64,000 bases of DNA, taken from Sitta carolinensis (Eukaryota > Chordata > Aves > Passeriformes > Sittidae). Location of the stretch: the NCBI GenBank assembly GCA_032173965.1, contig CM063289.1, positions 27,491,690 to 27,555,689 on the forward strand. The letters are read 5' to 3'. The position numbers and the translations under genes were made by a program. Below, piece after piece: positions 10,984-24,402 of this stretch; positions within the stretch are counted from its first letter, which is position 1, and the number at the start of each line of letters is the position of its first letter. The notes below the pieces were generated by a model that was not told where the DNA came from, did not search any database, and saw nothing but the letters and a program-made list of their open reading frames with translations.

Positions 10984-12929
10984 TTGTCTCTCCCATAAAA
11001 TGTGTCTGAGAACAGCATCTACTGTTCTAGAATGGAAATTAATGTCACTACTCAGCCTAAAATTCCTCTGAGGAAACCAAACCCACCTTCACTGGTGTAC
11101 TTCAGTTCTCCTCCAAACCTTCAAAACTTCCAAATGCAGAACTTCCAGGCGAGGATCAACACAAACATTTCACAAACTTTTGTCTCTGCCCAAAAGAGGG
11201 GTTTGATTTGTCTTGTCATCATCCTTCATCACTGCTTCAGGATTTGTTTCCTTCTTTTTTATGACTTTAGGATAAACTCCTGGCTTTCTCAAGTAGGATA
11301 TGCATCTTCTGGTGGCACCTAAAAAAAACCCAAAAAAAGCAAAACAGAAACCTCAGGTCTCTGTTCTAGTCATGGCATAGGTACTTAATTAAATACAAGC
11401 CCAGGAGTACCAAGAGTCTCTATTCTGAGATAAATGTTCTGAATTTTATACTGCAGTGTTTTTACTTCAGCACTTCCTATCCATGGATCTTGTGGAGCTT
11501 CATCCAGGTGTCATTACCCCTGTTTTGTCAGACAGTTGAAGTGAGCAGCTGCTGTGTCACCAGTGGCACTGTCTGCAGGTAGATCAAGTACTTTGACCCG
11601 ATTTTGTGTCTTTCAGACTCACACAGATCCATACAGAGATGCCTACAGTAAGTTAAAAAGGAGTTCTGAGATACTTCCCACTACAATGCATTGCATAACT
11701 GAACATCCACTGCATGCACTAAATTCCAATCTTTAGATTAATATTCAGGGGTAAACATTAGTCTGGATCTACAATCCCGATATACATGCAATATACATGC
11801 CCAAACCCTTCATCCACTGAAAGAATAATTCCATATTTTTATGCAGCAGTCACCTCCAAAAAAAAAATAAAACTGCTCTCCAAGACAGAAGTCAGCAAAT
11901 AAGACTAATAGTAATTGCACTATTTCTTCCTTAAAATGTATTCCTCCATAAATTTCTCTAGAGGAAAACATAGAAGATGCCTTTTGATTGCCTTGTGTTC
12001 CCATTCTAAAGCATTTGAGAGATCAAACTTGAGTAGTTTAAATATGAATTTAAAAAATTAACTTAAAAATTGAGATTCACATTGCCAAATATTATGTTGG
12101 GACATATTTGTACCAGTAGCAATACTGTAGCCATCCATGCAGGAAACAAAAGCAATACACATTTCTCCAGTCACAAATAAACTAATTTCTAAACCCAGCT
12201 ATTTCCAGAGTGGAGTTTATATGCTATTCATAAAAATAGAAGGATTGATGGTGGCTTGAGGGGAATTCATACTTAAAACTGGTTTAACAATAAATTAGTG
12301 CAAAACATACAGAATGTGTGTAGGGCTATTTTTACAGAAATAAAGATGCTAAATTCATCCAGAAAATTGCTCTGTGAATTATTCACTTAGTCCTGTCAGT
12401 TCCTGAACCTTTATGAAGGTTCTGTGGAAAGCAGGGGAAAAAATCAAGCATATGCAAAGCAAAACAGCATCAAAAGTCAGAGAAGTCTCCAAGGGAGATG
12501 AACTTCAATGCCATAGTAGGGTAAACAACTGGAATTATTTACAATATAACATTATCATTTGCAATGCTATTTTATTCATTATTTAATCACACACTGAGTC
12601 TCACTTGCAGCCCGTGGTAGATGACAGAGCCATTTTGTTCTGTCTTTCACCTCCCATGTCTATGTGAAACTGAGAGGGTTTATCCAACATTTGGATACAT
12701 CACAGGAGTTACTGCTCCTGCCTATTCAAAACACACCCCTTTCCCTCCAGCTGCTCAGGGGCACTCGGATCTCAGGGTTACAAGACTTCAGGAGCTGAAA
12801 ACAGGCTCAAGATGATGAATTTCCTGTAAGTGGGCCCAGCTTTCACTGTGTGTTGCTATTTTTGTTATGGTCTCCTGTTGAAGACGTCTCCAATATTCCA
12901 GCTAGATTGCAGGAATCTCACTGTTTCCT
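10984..12929. other. unique AT-rich non-coding DNA
   Basis: No gene, RNA or clear repeat seen. It includes short A runs near 11321-11339 and 11859-11868. Confidence 0.55.
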
Positions 12930-13165
12930 TCACAATTTGCATAACCACGTGTCAATCAAGGGCTAAGCTTAAGCACTTCTTCTCTTAATCCCCTAATTCG
13001 CAGGGGTGCAGAGGGGGGGCTCCGTTCAGCAGTGGAAATCAGCCAAAGGCGGATACTGCCAGGATTAACCTAAGCCAACTGCTACAACTATTCAATTTGG
13101 AGACTAAGGATGATAAAACCTATTTTCCCAGTCAATCAATCATTGTGATCGACTTGCAAAAGAAA
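12930..13165. promoter_or_regulatory. candidate conserved non-coding element
   Basis: This block keeps several CpGs (CACGTG E-box at about 12946-12951, then ATTCGC, CTCCGT, GGCGGA and TGATCGAC) and contains an octamer-like ATTTGCAT (12936-12943) and repeated TCAATCAATCATT motifs near 13133-13145. The surroundings are almost free of CpG. Low-confidence call from composition and motif clustering only. Confidence 0.25.
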
Positions 13166-13309
13166 ATTTTAAAAAATCAGTGAAAGTTAATGAAATCAGC
13201 AGAATTATGTCAAATGACAGTGCTGAGAAGGTCTTGTAGTAAAAACATCTCACTTTTGCTGGGAAGGGAAGTCAACAAATCATAAGAATCCTTATAATTA
13301 AGAGCTTAT

Positions 13310-13435
13310 CAAAGCACTTTATCCCATCAAGCACTACCTTACAGATACCAGGTATTACTTTCCTTAACACTTAAGGAAATTAAGAGATTGAGGATGCTTG
13401 AAACATCACAAGGAGCGAGCCAGGAGCGGAAGGTG
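13310..13435 (-). mobile_element. MIR-like CORE-SINE remnant
   Basis: Read on the plus strand, the order AAGCACTTTA, then ACAGATACC...TATTACTTTCC, then AAGGAAATTAAGAGATTGAGG, then CATCACAAGGAGCGAGCCAGG follows the complement of the MIR consensus: the segment with TTATCCCCATTTTACAGATG, GGAAACTGAGG, and the GTCACACAGC...GGCAGAGCC part. It is strongly diverged, as expected for an element far older than the CR1 copies here. The call depends on remembered consensus order and needs an alignment. Confidence 0.48.
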
Positions 13436-15626
13436 ACATACCATGGTGCATCCTAACTGATTGAGGAGGTTACCCAGGGAAACAGGAAAAAAAGAGTCAG
13501 TGCTGGCTGAAGCTGATCCCAGGCTCTGCTGTCACTGCCAGTTCCATCTGTGAGCAAATCCCAAGCACAAGACTTCTGAGCTACCCTGCTAACTACTTGT
13601 GCAGTAAACAGCATCCCACCACCAGCCCTAAGAGAACAATTACATGCTCCGTCTCCTTTCCTTCCTTTTGGATTGTCTCAAATAATAAAGGTGTTTGCAA
13701 ATATTGTCTCACTAAGAACAAGGACCTTCAGCTGGTGATTGCTGAAAATGAGGGTTTTGCACTGGAACAGTGAGCAAACCTTGCTAACAAATGCAGAGCT
13801 GCAGGCTGTGAAGAGCCCTCTGTCGCGTTGCGGGGCATGTCATACTCAGTTTGACTTCCCTTGCCAAACTCATTTGATCCTGGTTTCTGTGCAGCCTAAT
13901 GAAAACAGGATTGGCTTCATTTACTGTAGGTGATTTCTTAATAGCTGCTTCACGTTCCTCTAATAACCCATTGCCACCTTCCTCATCCAGGGTGTGCACG
14001 GAGCCAGCCGAGCTCTGACACTGACAAATGCCTGGTTTTGATCACCTGAGGTTGTGTGAACCTATCACACACACATCAAAATCAAACACAACATAAGGGA
14101 AGCATTAATTAAATCATATCAAACACAGACTTGACAAGACTATGATTTAAGTATAAAACTGCCTGAAGAATTGTGATTCAATATTTTAGTTCATAACCCA
14201 CTTTTTATATCATTGTACAGAACTGAAAAAAAAAAACTGGAACACTTTCCCCCTTCCTCCCCCTTCATCTGTTTTATTTTATCTTTCAACTCGAGCTGGC
14301 AAGTCTGTCTCAGCATCTCCCATGAAAAAAAGGTGACATAAATTGCTCAGAGAGTTGAAAGAGAAGAGAACCTTGTAAACAAGTTACCTATTTTCATTCC
14401 CTGTCCCTTAACTCCAAAGAAAGAAACATGAGCACGCCTTGCAGAGGATGCAGTTTCATCTCATTCAGACCAAGTCTGAGGATTGCTCTGTGCAACAGTT
14501 CCTGAGGTTCCTCTGAAATACTTTCTATTACCCTAACTCACCAGAATATTCCATGAAGCTAGTTGGTTGGATCCTAAGGGAACAGTGAGAGCTGACTGAC
14601 CAAAGGTTTTCCTGGCTGTTAATCTGGTGCAAACACAAAGGCTTTGGACTGCTTGTCTCGAGACCCTTGTGAGATTTCTGATACTCCCTGCTCCAAGTTC
14701 AGCTGGAAGCTGGGAGTCTGTGGGGTCACAAAATTGACAAAGAATAAAAATGGAACAGATCTTCGAGTCTGACCACATTTTTCTGTTAAAAATCACAACC
14801 AGTCCTGCGGGCCATCGAGGAGGAGGCAGCTGTGGGCAGGAGCTGAGCGATGTGTGGTCCAGGAGGGCAGTGCTGGAATAGTGCCCCAGATGATGCACAG
14901 GGCAGCCCTGTGTGAGCAAACGGCACCTCCTGTGGTAATTTAAGTCCTTTCCAGCCTATCTGCCATCCTTTAATGTCAGAAAGGCTTAGGAGAATATTGA
15001 AAAGGCCACTCTGGCCTGACATTTGATGCTAGTGGAGGTCAGGGATGCAATCCCCAAGTCAGAGCCTGTTGGGAGGGCAACTCCAACTTTCCTCTAATAC
15101 CTTGCAATTTCCTTTCTTTCCTTGGCTCTAAGTATACCCTCTTTCTCCCTCTTAATTTCAGGCTATGCTTTTTTGGTTTGGTGGGGTTTTTTGGCATTTC
15201 TGTTACATAACCCTCCTCTATTTGCTTCTGTGGCTTCATACATAAGAAAGAGAATTATTTTTTATCAGTGGGAACTCATCACTTCCACTTTCTGATAAAC
15301 ATAGCTACTCTATCTCATATTTCCACTCATATATCACTGGCACACAAAACCACCTATCAGCAGAGTCCTGGCATGGTGAAAAGACAATCTTAAACAAGAA
15401 TGACATGGAAAGTTCTCCCCTAGAGTGGTAAGAACCTTCCCTGGAAACTCCAGTGCCTGCTACAAGCATGAAGCAGATCTGTTAGCTCACTTTGTAACCT
15501 TCTGCAGCAGCCACAGCCTGAGACCTTTGCAATTCCTCAGTTTATGATGAGTTTACTACCAAATAATCTTCAATGTGCTTGGATGAGACAGAGGAGGTAA
15601 TTTCATTCACAGCAAGGCTTTTTTTT
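13436..15626. other. unique non-coding DNA
   Basis: No gene or clear repeat recognised. It includes A-rich runs near 14227-14237 and no notable motif cluster. Confidence 0.55.
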
Positions 15627-15637
15627 ATTATTTATTA

Positions 15638-15668
<31 letters not shown>
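15627..15668. repeat. (ATT)n trinucleotide microsatellite
   Basis: TTA/ATT repeat, imperfect to about 15639 and then uninterrupted for about ten units. The poly-isoleucine frame across it is an artefact. Confidence 0.95.
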
Positions 15669-18390
15669 GAGCTGGATACATCTGAAAGAGCACAAATGTC
15701 ACACATTGTTCCCATACATCCCTTCTCCTTCTTTGCCATCTGTTTCTGGGGTTGTCACTCACAGCAGTTTCTGCATTCTCTCTCCATTATTTTCTTCAAG
15801 TTGCTTCTGCAGACCCAGTTTAATATCATATTTGCAGCCTCATGTTACCCAGCATGCAAGTTAATGAAGTTGGTGTGTGCCATTTATCTTACTCCTCACT
15901 GCCTCCAAAATGTGTACTTTTGGAAATCTGATTTATTCATTACTCTTTTTGACAGATCCTGGTGCAGCTTGAAAATGCTCCACTGGACTTATCTGCATTG
16001 GCCACATTAATTTATCAGATTAATTTAACTTCTTTGAGGAGGTTTTCAGTAATAATCAGCTCTATTGTGTTCACAAAAGTAACTCAAAATGTAGAAATGT
16101 TAATTAAGATCTCCAGTTCTGATTTGGTTTATTGTTAAGATGACAGCTCTGAAATTCAGCTCTGTTTGGCTTCCCGAAGCCTGAAGAAGTTCAGAGGTCC
16201 CAGAAGCAGCAGAACATCTCAAACTCTCCTCTTTTCAAAATGTGCAGCATGTTCAGAGCTCTGCCCTCAGTCTTTCCTGCATTGTTGTAAGGACAGAGCC
16301 ACATGGCAGTGACAGCATTAACAAGATAAAAGTCCCTATTTCTTGGCACAGGTACCAGAATGGAGATGAAGGCTTCCAATCAGCAGGAAAATGCACAGAT
16401 AGAAGAGAGAAGAACATACAGATAAAAGAAGCAAACTAGACTAGAAGATACTAGAAATTATGCAGATTGCAAAATGAAACCTACACGCATTGCATTAAAA
16501 CCCTGTAACATTTAATACTTCAAAGTTTTCCTCTTACTCTCAGTGCTGCCATCTCCAGATGCCTCCCTGAATTCCAGGTTAAAATTGGGATTGCTCTCCC
16601 AGGGATTGTCCCAATGCAAGTTGTGTTTGCAAAACTCACTCAAAATGTCTGTAGATTGTGTCCTTTCCAGGAATTTCCGGCCCCCAACGGGGAGCAAGGG
16701 CTTGGATACTCTACTTGTTGCTATGGCAGCTACTAAAACTGCTGCTTACAAGAATTTTTGAATTGCTCTCTGTATTCAACATGCTTTGAAATCAGGTTAA
16801 AAATCAACAGTTTCAGCTCTATTAAAGAGCCAATTACTGATTTCTTTAAGTTTTCCAAAATAAAAAATAATTTGACAAAAAATGTATTTAACAACCCCTT
16901 GGTGTTGAAACTAAATCACATGCAGTCTGTAAAGATTTTTTTAGTTAGAGATTTGAAGCAGCCCTTATAAAAAAATTAATTATTTATATAATTAAATTAG
17001 AATGTGCTCTTTTTCTTTATAGCTTTAGAAATGAGCAGCTGTTATAGATGTGAACCCTAGCTGGAGACAAGCTGTATGGTATGAAAATAGGTTTCTAGCA
17101 TTGTATTTGTGGGTTGGAAGAGCAGCCAGGCTAGTCCCATGGGATGGTGTGCTGGACCACCAAGTGCATTTGTCACAGCCACGGGTGACAATGGCTCTGA
17201 ACAATGCTCTGGGTGCACAGAGACATCTCTCCTTTTGCTGAAGCATCTCTGAAGCAATTTCATGCCCACATTATTGTATTCATTTCATTATTATGGCTGA
17301 AAAATAAAAAATAAACACTGAAATTGGTGTATTAGCCCAGATGGAGGGGCTGTCTGTCCAGGATCCTGCCCACTTCAGCCAAGACCAACCCTGCAGTTTG
17401 GAGATGCAGATGGAAAGGGAATGGTTGATGCCCAAATAAAACCTGGAGAGATGAACATGCACTAAAGAGCTTCTCCCTACAGCTGCAGAGCAGATAAAGC
17501 AGAGGGCCTGGAACAAAGGCTGTGGTGTTCAAGGAGCAGCTTTGCTTTGCATTATTCTCGGAGGGTTTTGTCTGAATTAATAAACAATGCCCAAAGGGAA
17601 GAGGTTGGAAGAGGCTTTGGCAGGATGTTAGCCCTTCCTGAGCTGGGGAGACAAGCCAGCAGCCATGCAGCAGTTATGGAATAATCTGCCCACAGGGAAG
17701 CTTCTTCTGAGCTCTCATTAGTTAGAGGTGGGGCTTTACCCTCAAGCATGAAGCACACATCTAGGAACTTTAAAAGCATTAGTAGTAAGAAATCCACTAT
17801 TAGCATTGTTTCAGCTCCTTTTAATTGATCATAATGCAAATATATTTAAAATGTTTAAAGGATACTTGAATGCAGTTCCAGAAAACAGTCCTCTGTGCTG
17901 CTATCATGTTTTGATCTATTACAATGCCTGAAGAAAATTAACTCACATCTTAAATAATTCATGCATTTATTGGGTCAGAGGCTCCTTCAGACCTGATGCT
18001 CTGCCAATAGAAATGGCAGAGATACAAATGACAAATCAGACAGGAGCATTATCCATAAAGTTTGAAAGCTGGATCTAATCCCAGCCTTCTTGAAGGAAAC
18101 GTGTTCTGAGGAGAAGCTGTCTTTCTGGCTTCCTCCTTGTGAAACAATGAAGGTTTTCCCTGCAGGTGCACTGCCATATTAGTTACAGGCAGAGACAGAG
18201 CTTAGGATGGTAATAACAAGAGATCATTTAAGTTACCTGGATGCAAGCAAGAGTTTAACCCAGCCACAGCCACACCAAGCCTTTCTGCAGCACCCTAAAC
18301 TAGCCAGCCCTGGCTTCTAGAGCCACGGACAGGGTGATACCAACAGCTGGAAGGTGGGAATGCTGCTCCCACCAAAATCAGCCCAGCAAC
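15669..18390. other. unique AT-rich non-coding DNA
   Basis: No gene or recognisable repeat seen. Frames here are short and without domain features. Confidence 0.55.
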
Positions 18391-18506
18391 CCAGCTGTGT
18401 CCAGAGCTGGCTGCAACATTCCAAGTGGGGTGTCACAGAGCAGAGTGGAGGGGCAAAGCCCTTCCCTCAACCTCTGCACACTCTTTGGGTGCAGCCCAGG
18501 ATACCC
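18391..18506 (-). mobile_element. CR1 LINE fragment, internal (end of ORF2 region)
   Basis: Reverse-oriented internal piece of CR1 from the C-terminal end of the reverse-transcriptase ORF. On the plus strand the landmarks are CCAGCTGTGTCCAGAGCTGG (18391), TTCCAAGTGGGGTGTCACAG (18419), GAGGGGCAAAGCCCTTCCCT (18448) and GGGTGCAGCCCAGGATAC (18487), the known order of the complement of the CR1 consensus. It has neither the 3' tail nor the catalytic domain, so it is an internal remnant of a dead copy. Confidence 0.8.
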
Positions 18507-19602
18507 CCACCACCACGACAGACTCCGGGAAGAGCAGAACATGCCAGTTAAAATCCTGAGTGAACATCCTGGAAGGGAAACTTTTACTTAGTTGTTACCA
18601 GTGAATTGTCTCTGCTGGAAGCACTCCAGGGACAGCTGAATTAATTCAGCCAGGGTGTTGCTAAAGGCACGGGTAAGCAATCCATTTGGGAGAGGGGGTA
18701 ATGCTGCACTACCCTGCTCAGAGATAATCAAATGTCAGCCTGGCAACTCTGCTGATAGGATCATTAAAAGATGGGCTCAATTCCACCAACACTCCCAGGA
18801 TTTCCATCCTTTGTGGTGGAAACAGCTTTACCCTCACTTAGAAGAAAAGTGAATATCTGCATGTGTAAAGCTCTTTTAACCCCAAGGACTTCAGGCAATA
18901 TGGGCTGGATTTATAAACAGCCCATCAGCAGGTGGCTCTGGACCTGTGATCGGTTATTGATTCTCTGGCCCTACACATACAGTGACACCTGTTAGCAGAT
19001 GAGCTCAGTATGATCATGAGCACACAAAGGACAAAGGGATTGGGTGCCTTTGCTTCTCATGTGCAGGTGCTGGGTTGGCAAGAAAGGATTTTCTTGAAGA
19101 GTTACACAGACTGATGTAAGACAGATCTTCATGGGGTGCTCAATTCTGCAATCACTTGTTTTTCTGCCACTGGAAAAAAGAAGACATGTTCAAGTAATAT
19201 TTGAGGTCCAAATATAAAGTGACACAAATCTGATGCTCCTAAGAAGATTTTGCCTTGGTTAGAGTTGGTTTTGTCTGAAATTGTCTTGGTTAGAATTGTG
19301 CAAAGTGTAGCCTTTTCAGACAAGAAACCAGGCCTCAATTAGAGGATTAATTGCTCCAAATTGAAGCATGAAGCTGACCAGAGAACTCCAGATCTGGGAT
19401 CTGGCTTTGCCCTCGAATGTGGAACACTCACTTCCATTCAGTTAATATTTCCCATTAGGAATCAGTACACCTGGCTGCTGTTTATCATTCTTGTGGGCCT
19501 GCTGAAGCTGAAGCTTTGTCACCTGTGGCTCTCTAAGAGGGCATCAGCACCACATCAGGGGGTTGCAAGAGCACTTAAACAATGCCTGGAATACTTAAGT
19601 TT
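18507..19602. other. unique non-coding DNA
   Basis: Nothing recognised apart from ordinary AT-rich sequence. Confidence 0.5.
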
Positions 19603-19627
19603 AAAAAAAAAAAAAAAAAAAAAAAAA
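19603..19627. repeat. A25 homopolymer
   Basis: Twenty-five consecutive A. No obvious retrocopy body precedes it. Confidence 0.95.
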
Positions 19628-21514
19628 GGCCCAAAAGACTAAACCCTGGGATTAAAGTAATTAAAAACAAAAGCAGAAGCTAATTATGTACCTAGCAGGG
19701 TTTTCTTCTTACAAAAAGGTTTCTTTAACCCAACCACTCGAACTAATCCACCTGCATACTGAATGGATTATTACTCTAAAGGGGTAAGGACAGCTTGTTC
19801 CTCACTCCTGAGAGCAAATGTGAGTTATTTTGCAGAGCAGCAGGAAAGGCACAGATCTGTTTGGCATGCACTGCACCAGCTGACTGAGAGCACGTTGGAC
19901 AGCAGCTACACCCCCATAAACCAGCATTTACAAATGAAGCTTCATCAGAGGAGTAATAAATGCCACTTGCATTTCTTTTAATATATTCTCCCATTATACA
20001 GCTATCCCAGTAACCTCCCAGGAAAATGAGGAGGTCGAGGGAACAGTCAAAGCTGACAACGATGAATCTCAAAACCACAATTATTAAATATGGCAATTTG
20101 GAAAGTGAGAATTGCTGGTACAATGACAATGTGCCAGCTAGACCAAAAGAGACCATAAGGCCCCAGAATACTTGAGCATGACCATCAGCAGGGCAAAAGA
20201 GCAAAGAGAGTAAAAACTGGTCTGAGGAAATCTACACCAGTGGTGTGTTTACAGAGGAGAAGGGATGAGTAGTGTGCCAAGTGAAAATAAGTCTATAAAC
20301 CAAAAAGTTAAATGAAATGTTGCATCACACACATCCTCTAGCTCCTAAATACAGATGCTGGAATCACAGAGGGCTGCTGGGCTGAGTCACTTCACAGTCT
20401 CTTGGGAGAGAATATTGCTGTATAAAACATTGGGGCTTCACACAGAAACTTAAAAATGAGGACTCCTAAGAACAGTGCAAGCACTTTACAAAAGCCACAA
20501 ATGCAATGTGTAAGTGGAAAGATTTTTCGAGAAAGGCTGCAAGAATTTTCCAGCAGCTCATGACCACAGCACACAAGTGGTTCTCCTGGGAACTCCTCTG
20601 CACTGCAGTGTCTGGTGATGGTAACTCTGGATGGAAGGTGGCATTCTCAGCAGGCACCACTTGGTACTTTCAGGGATGGCTCCTGGCATTTTGATCCACC
20701 CAAGAGCACACACACATTCCTAGGAGTCAGCAGCACTGCTCTGCTATGGAAAAGCAGGAAGGGGATTAGCAGCCCCCTTTCACATTGTGTCAGCTTGTCA
20801 ATTAAGAAAAGTCACCAATTTCTTTCTTGGCTGTATACCACAACAATTTACGTAAGAACAAACAAGTAAAATATGTCTAATGCTCCTTCAGCAGCCTGGA
20901 GTCCTCTAAATAAACCATCCACTTCCCCTTCCCTTTGCACAAATCCTCAGAGCAACAGGAAAAGTGAACAGGATTTATTGAAGCAGGTCCAGAAGCCCCC
21001 AGATGGCAGGAGATTGCAACAGTCATAAGAACAAAATAACACAGCTAAGTAAAAATAAAGCTTACACAGCTACTGCTAAACTTACCAACAAACTTCCCTC
21101 CCAGGCCTGAAACAAAAAAAAGAAAGGACAATTTAGCAGCAATCCAACTGGAATGCAAACCCTAAAGACAAACTCAGAGCAAGGGCCTTCTTCACATAAA
21201 ACACAGCCTTTGTGTCTATTCACAGGGGAGCAGGGTAATGTGAACTCAATGTATTCTGAATTCCAGCATCTTTTCAGAAATCCAAGTGATCTGTTAAGAG
21301 TAGAGGTTCAGATGTTCTGCACATCTCACCTAGAATAATGACAAATGAGGAAATCCTGAATATAGCAAGCAAGGACAGATTTCCAGGTTAGCACAGAAAT
21401 TTTGCTCCTACAGGAGCAGTAATTTCTGATGTCCACACCTGCAGAAGGAAAATTGTCAGGGAAGGGGAAGGGGCTCCCAGGCAGAGTCATCAAACGATTT
21501 TGGGTTTTTTAGTT
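19628..21514. other. unique non-coding DNA
   Basis: No gene or repeat recognised. The longest minus-strand frame (19776-20204) does not resemble any protein I know. Confidence 0.5.
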
Positions 21515-21580
21515 GGAATTTAGGATAGTTCATGCTGGAAGGAACCTTCAAAGGTTCTGTATTCCAAGGTCTGTAGGACT
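21515..21580 (-). mobile_element. possible degenerate CR1 3' end
   Basis: On the plus strand, ATAGTTCATGCTGGAAGGAA followed by CCTTCAAAGGTTCTGTATTC resembles the complement of the CR1 3' block (GGTTGGAAGGGACCTTAAAG type), but several changes and a short length make it uncertain. Confidence 0.35.
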
Positions 21581-24270
21581 GATTCCTGACCAGGAGCATT
21601 TGATGTTTCAGAGGGCAATACAGTGACAGTTTTTCTATTTTAGATTCTTCAGATATGCCCCACAAAATTCACTCCTTGACTGTCTTTAAAAAGACAGGGC
21701 AAGATTCACCACTGGTCATGTGTTTACTTCCATAACAGCAGGGAGACCATTGGAATAGCACATCCTAAAGTACAACCCTGTCAGTTCCAGTCCTTTCCAT
21801 TGAAAAGCACTGGGGTTTTACAGCATGGCATGATGGATTGCTTTAAAAAATGCTGATTTCTCTAACCTTCAGAGGAAAAGCAGTTCCCCTTTCTCAGTGT
21901 TTCCTAGACCCTTTTGTTCAAGTAAAAATAAAAGACTTCCCAAATAAAATTTCATGTGTTTCTGCCCCAGCCTGTATCTTCAGGCCCATATTTAAAGCAC
22001 ATTTAATGGAAGATGTGGGAAAGCAGTTCCTGTCCTGAGTCATGGGTCTGTATTGTGAGTGTACAATCTTTTCACATTAGTAATTGTGTCTAGATAAATT
22101 CTGCTATCCCAACAGTCAGTTCTGGGGCAGGAATGGGAGGATGCTCCAAGTCTCTGGGAGTTTGGGTGAGTTTTTTCTATTTTTCACCTACAGCAAAGAA
22201 ATTCTAAGCCTTCAGTGCCAATGGTGTATCAGTGCTGAAAGACTGAAATTCTAAAGTTTTCAAGGATAGAAAAGCTGTTCTGCTCCCAGCCCTGTTCTGG
22301 AGATCTGATATCAGGATATGATAGCAGCTAACCTGTATGGGTATTATTCAGCTCTTCCAGAGCTTTCCCATATTCACACACCTGGCACCACTGAATAAGC
22401 ACTGAAAGTACTTACACAGCATATCTGAGCTTACATCTGTTCCTTATTCAGCCTATTATTGGCTTTAACTAAGTGAAAGGCAGAAATGAGATGTCACTTA
22501 ACATGGATTCTCCTCCACTTATTCCCTTGTAGCATTATCAGGGATTCACACGTATTCAAACCCAGAAGATATGTGCTTGCTGTAGTAGATCTGACATCCT
22601 GATAAGAGATGAAACACTTAACACATCAGCCAGGATGTTTTACTGTCCAGAGTCTGAGACAATATCCAGGAGATAATTCCTTCTGCAGATTTAGAAATCT
22701 CAGTTCAAAACAATAGTTCCTAATACCTCTCATCGTTGTCGTTGAGGATGGTAAAACAAAAATCAAAACACAAACCCCACAGCCAAATCTAGAGGTGCTG
22801 GACACAAACCCAACCCACAGAGATGTTCTTTCCCTTGAACCCTTCCTGACCTCCAAGGACCAATTCAAGCAGCTTTGTTTAACACCACTGTACATCACTG
22901 CTCTTCTCCCACAGGGCATCTCTGGTTACTCCACTTTTCTGCTGAGGAGGAGGTCACTATTTCAAGCATTAATTTCCTTATCCTAACACACTATCAGAGC
23001 CAGTCAACATCCAAACTCTGGGTGAACAAACCCTTATAATTGTAAGGGGGTTTTCATTTTGTTTCATGTGTTTCTAGCTTAGTTTACACACCGGGTCACT
23101 CTTTCCCAGCCTGATGCTCACCAGCAAGCCAACAGCAGTAACTGAACTATAATCTGTGGGCCCTGAATTTTGGGGCAGCTATTTCAGACTAGCCCAGGCT
23201 GGGTTTAAGTGGACTAAGTGTCCATTAGCAGACAGATTAGGTGAACTCCTGGAGTGTCTCTTCTGACTTTGTTTCATGCTATAGAAATCCACTTTGTGCA
23301 CTCCAAGAACCCCAGTGTAGTGAATGAGAGATTACCTTAAAAGCTTACTACTGACCTGAATTAAAGCATCAGAGTAAATACCTACCTGACAAGCAGAATT
23401 TCTTTTATGTGTCCAAGTACTGTTTTGACCTGATTTACAGCACTACGTAATCCAACCCCAGCAGTTCCAGTTCCCCAGCATCAGTCACTATTCACTAATG
23501 AGAGAAATATTACATTAAAGAGTTGATGAAGTGAGGTTGACAGGTAAGCAAGAAGAAAAGGATGAAATCAACTTACAGAATCAAAATCCTAGGGGCCATA
23601 AGTTACTTTTATTAAAATGCATATTACTAAGAAAGAAAGAAAATCAACATTTTAAAACAAGATTTCAAAGTAATAAACTTCCATTCTTTTTTAAACTTTA
23701 TGCTGACTTTTAAGTCAGCTTTTAAGAAATTAGTGCTTCAGTGACAGCTGATCAAAGCTTCTCCCTCTGCAGTCAGGAAACAAGGCTACTACAGCTTCCC
23801 TGATGACGGATGTGTTTCCAGCACTTCCACACTCTGTTCCAATCTATCGCCTGCAACTGATTTATAGCCTTTCCAGAATGGCTTTAATATCTGTCTTTGG
23901 GTTTTGTTTAGTTATTTAGCATCCAAAATTTCATTTTATTTCTATGTATTAATAATCCTTGTAGGGGTGCTTCTTTAGCACCTTTCAGATGTGGTTTGCA
24001 AGGTAATTTACAGATACAGTCTCATTCCTGCCAGAACACCCTACCTTCTCCCTTTGGTTGGATTGCACACAGCAGTTATTCATTCCAGCTGTTGCTGGAT
24101 GAACCTGGGATCACCAGTGAGCCCTCAACCCCAGAAAGACTCGTGCACACCAAGAAGCACATGCTGCAAACAGGTTATTAGAGACAAGGGAGAAAAAAGC
24201 CCCAACGATTTCTTTGGGTAAATTCTGGCATGGGTAAGAACATTTCTGTGCAGGTCTTAAGAATATACTC
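21581..24270. other. unique AT-rich non-coding DNA
   Basis: No gene, RNA or clear repeat recognised in this stretch. Confidence 0.5.
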
Positions 24271-24402
24271 TAATCATAAAATCATCCCTGAGCCAGAAGG
24301 GACCCACAGGATCATCAAGTCCAACTCCTGGCCCTGGACAGGACAACCCCAGGAATACCACCATGTGCCTGAGAGCGCTGCCCAAACAGCCCCTGAGCTT
24401 GC
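24271..24402 (-). mobile_element. CR1 LINE fragment, 3' end
   Basis: Reverse-oriented CR1 3' portion of a different subfamily from the others here. On the plus strand it begins with an AATCATAAAATCAT-like tail, then AGCCAGAAGGGACCCACAGG, ATCATCAAGTCCAACTCCTG and GGCCCTGGACAGGACAACCC, then ACCATGTGCCTGAGAGCGCT and CCAAACAGCCCCTGAGCTT. This matches the avian CR1 variant with CAGGATCATC...GTCCAACTCCTGGCCCTG. Similarity fades beyond about 24402. Confidence 0.83.
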
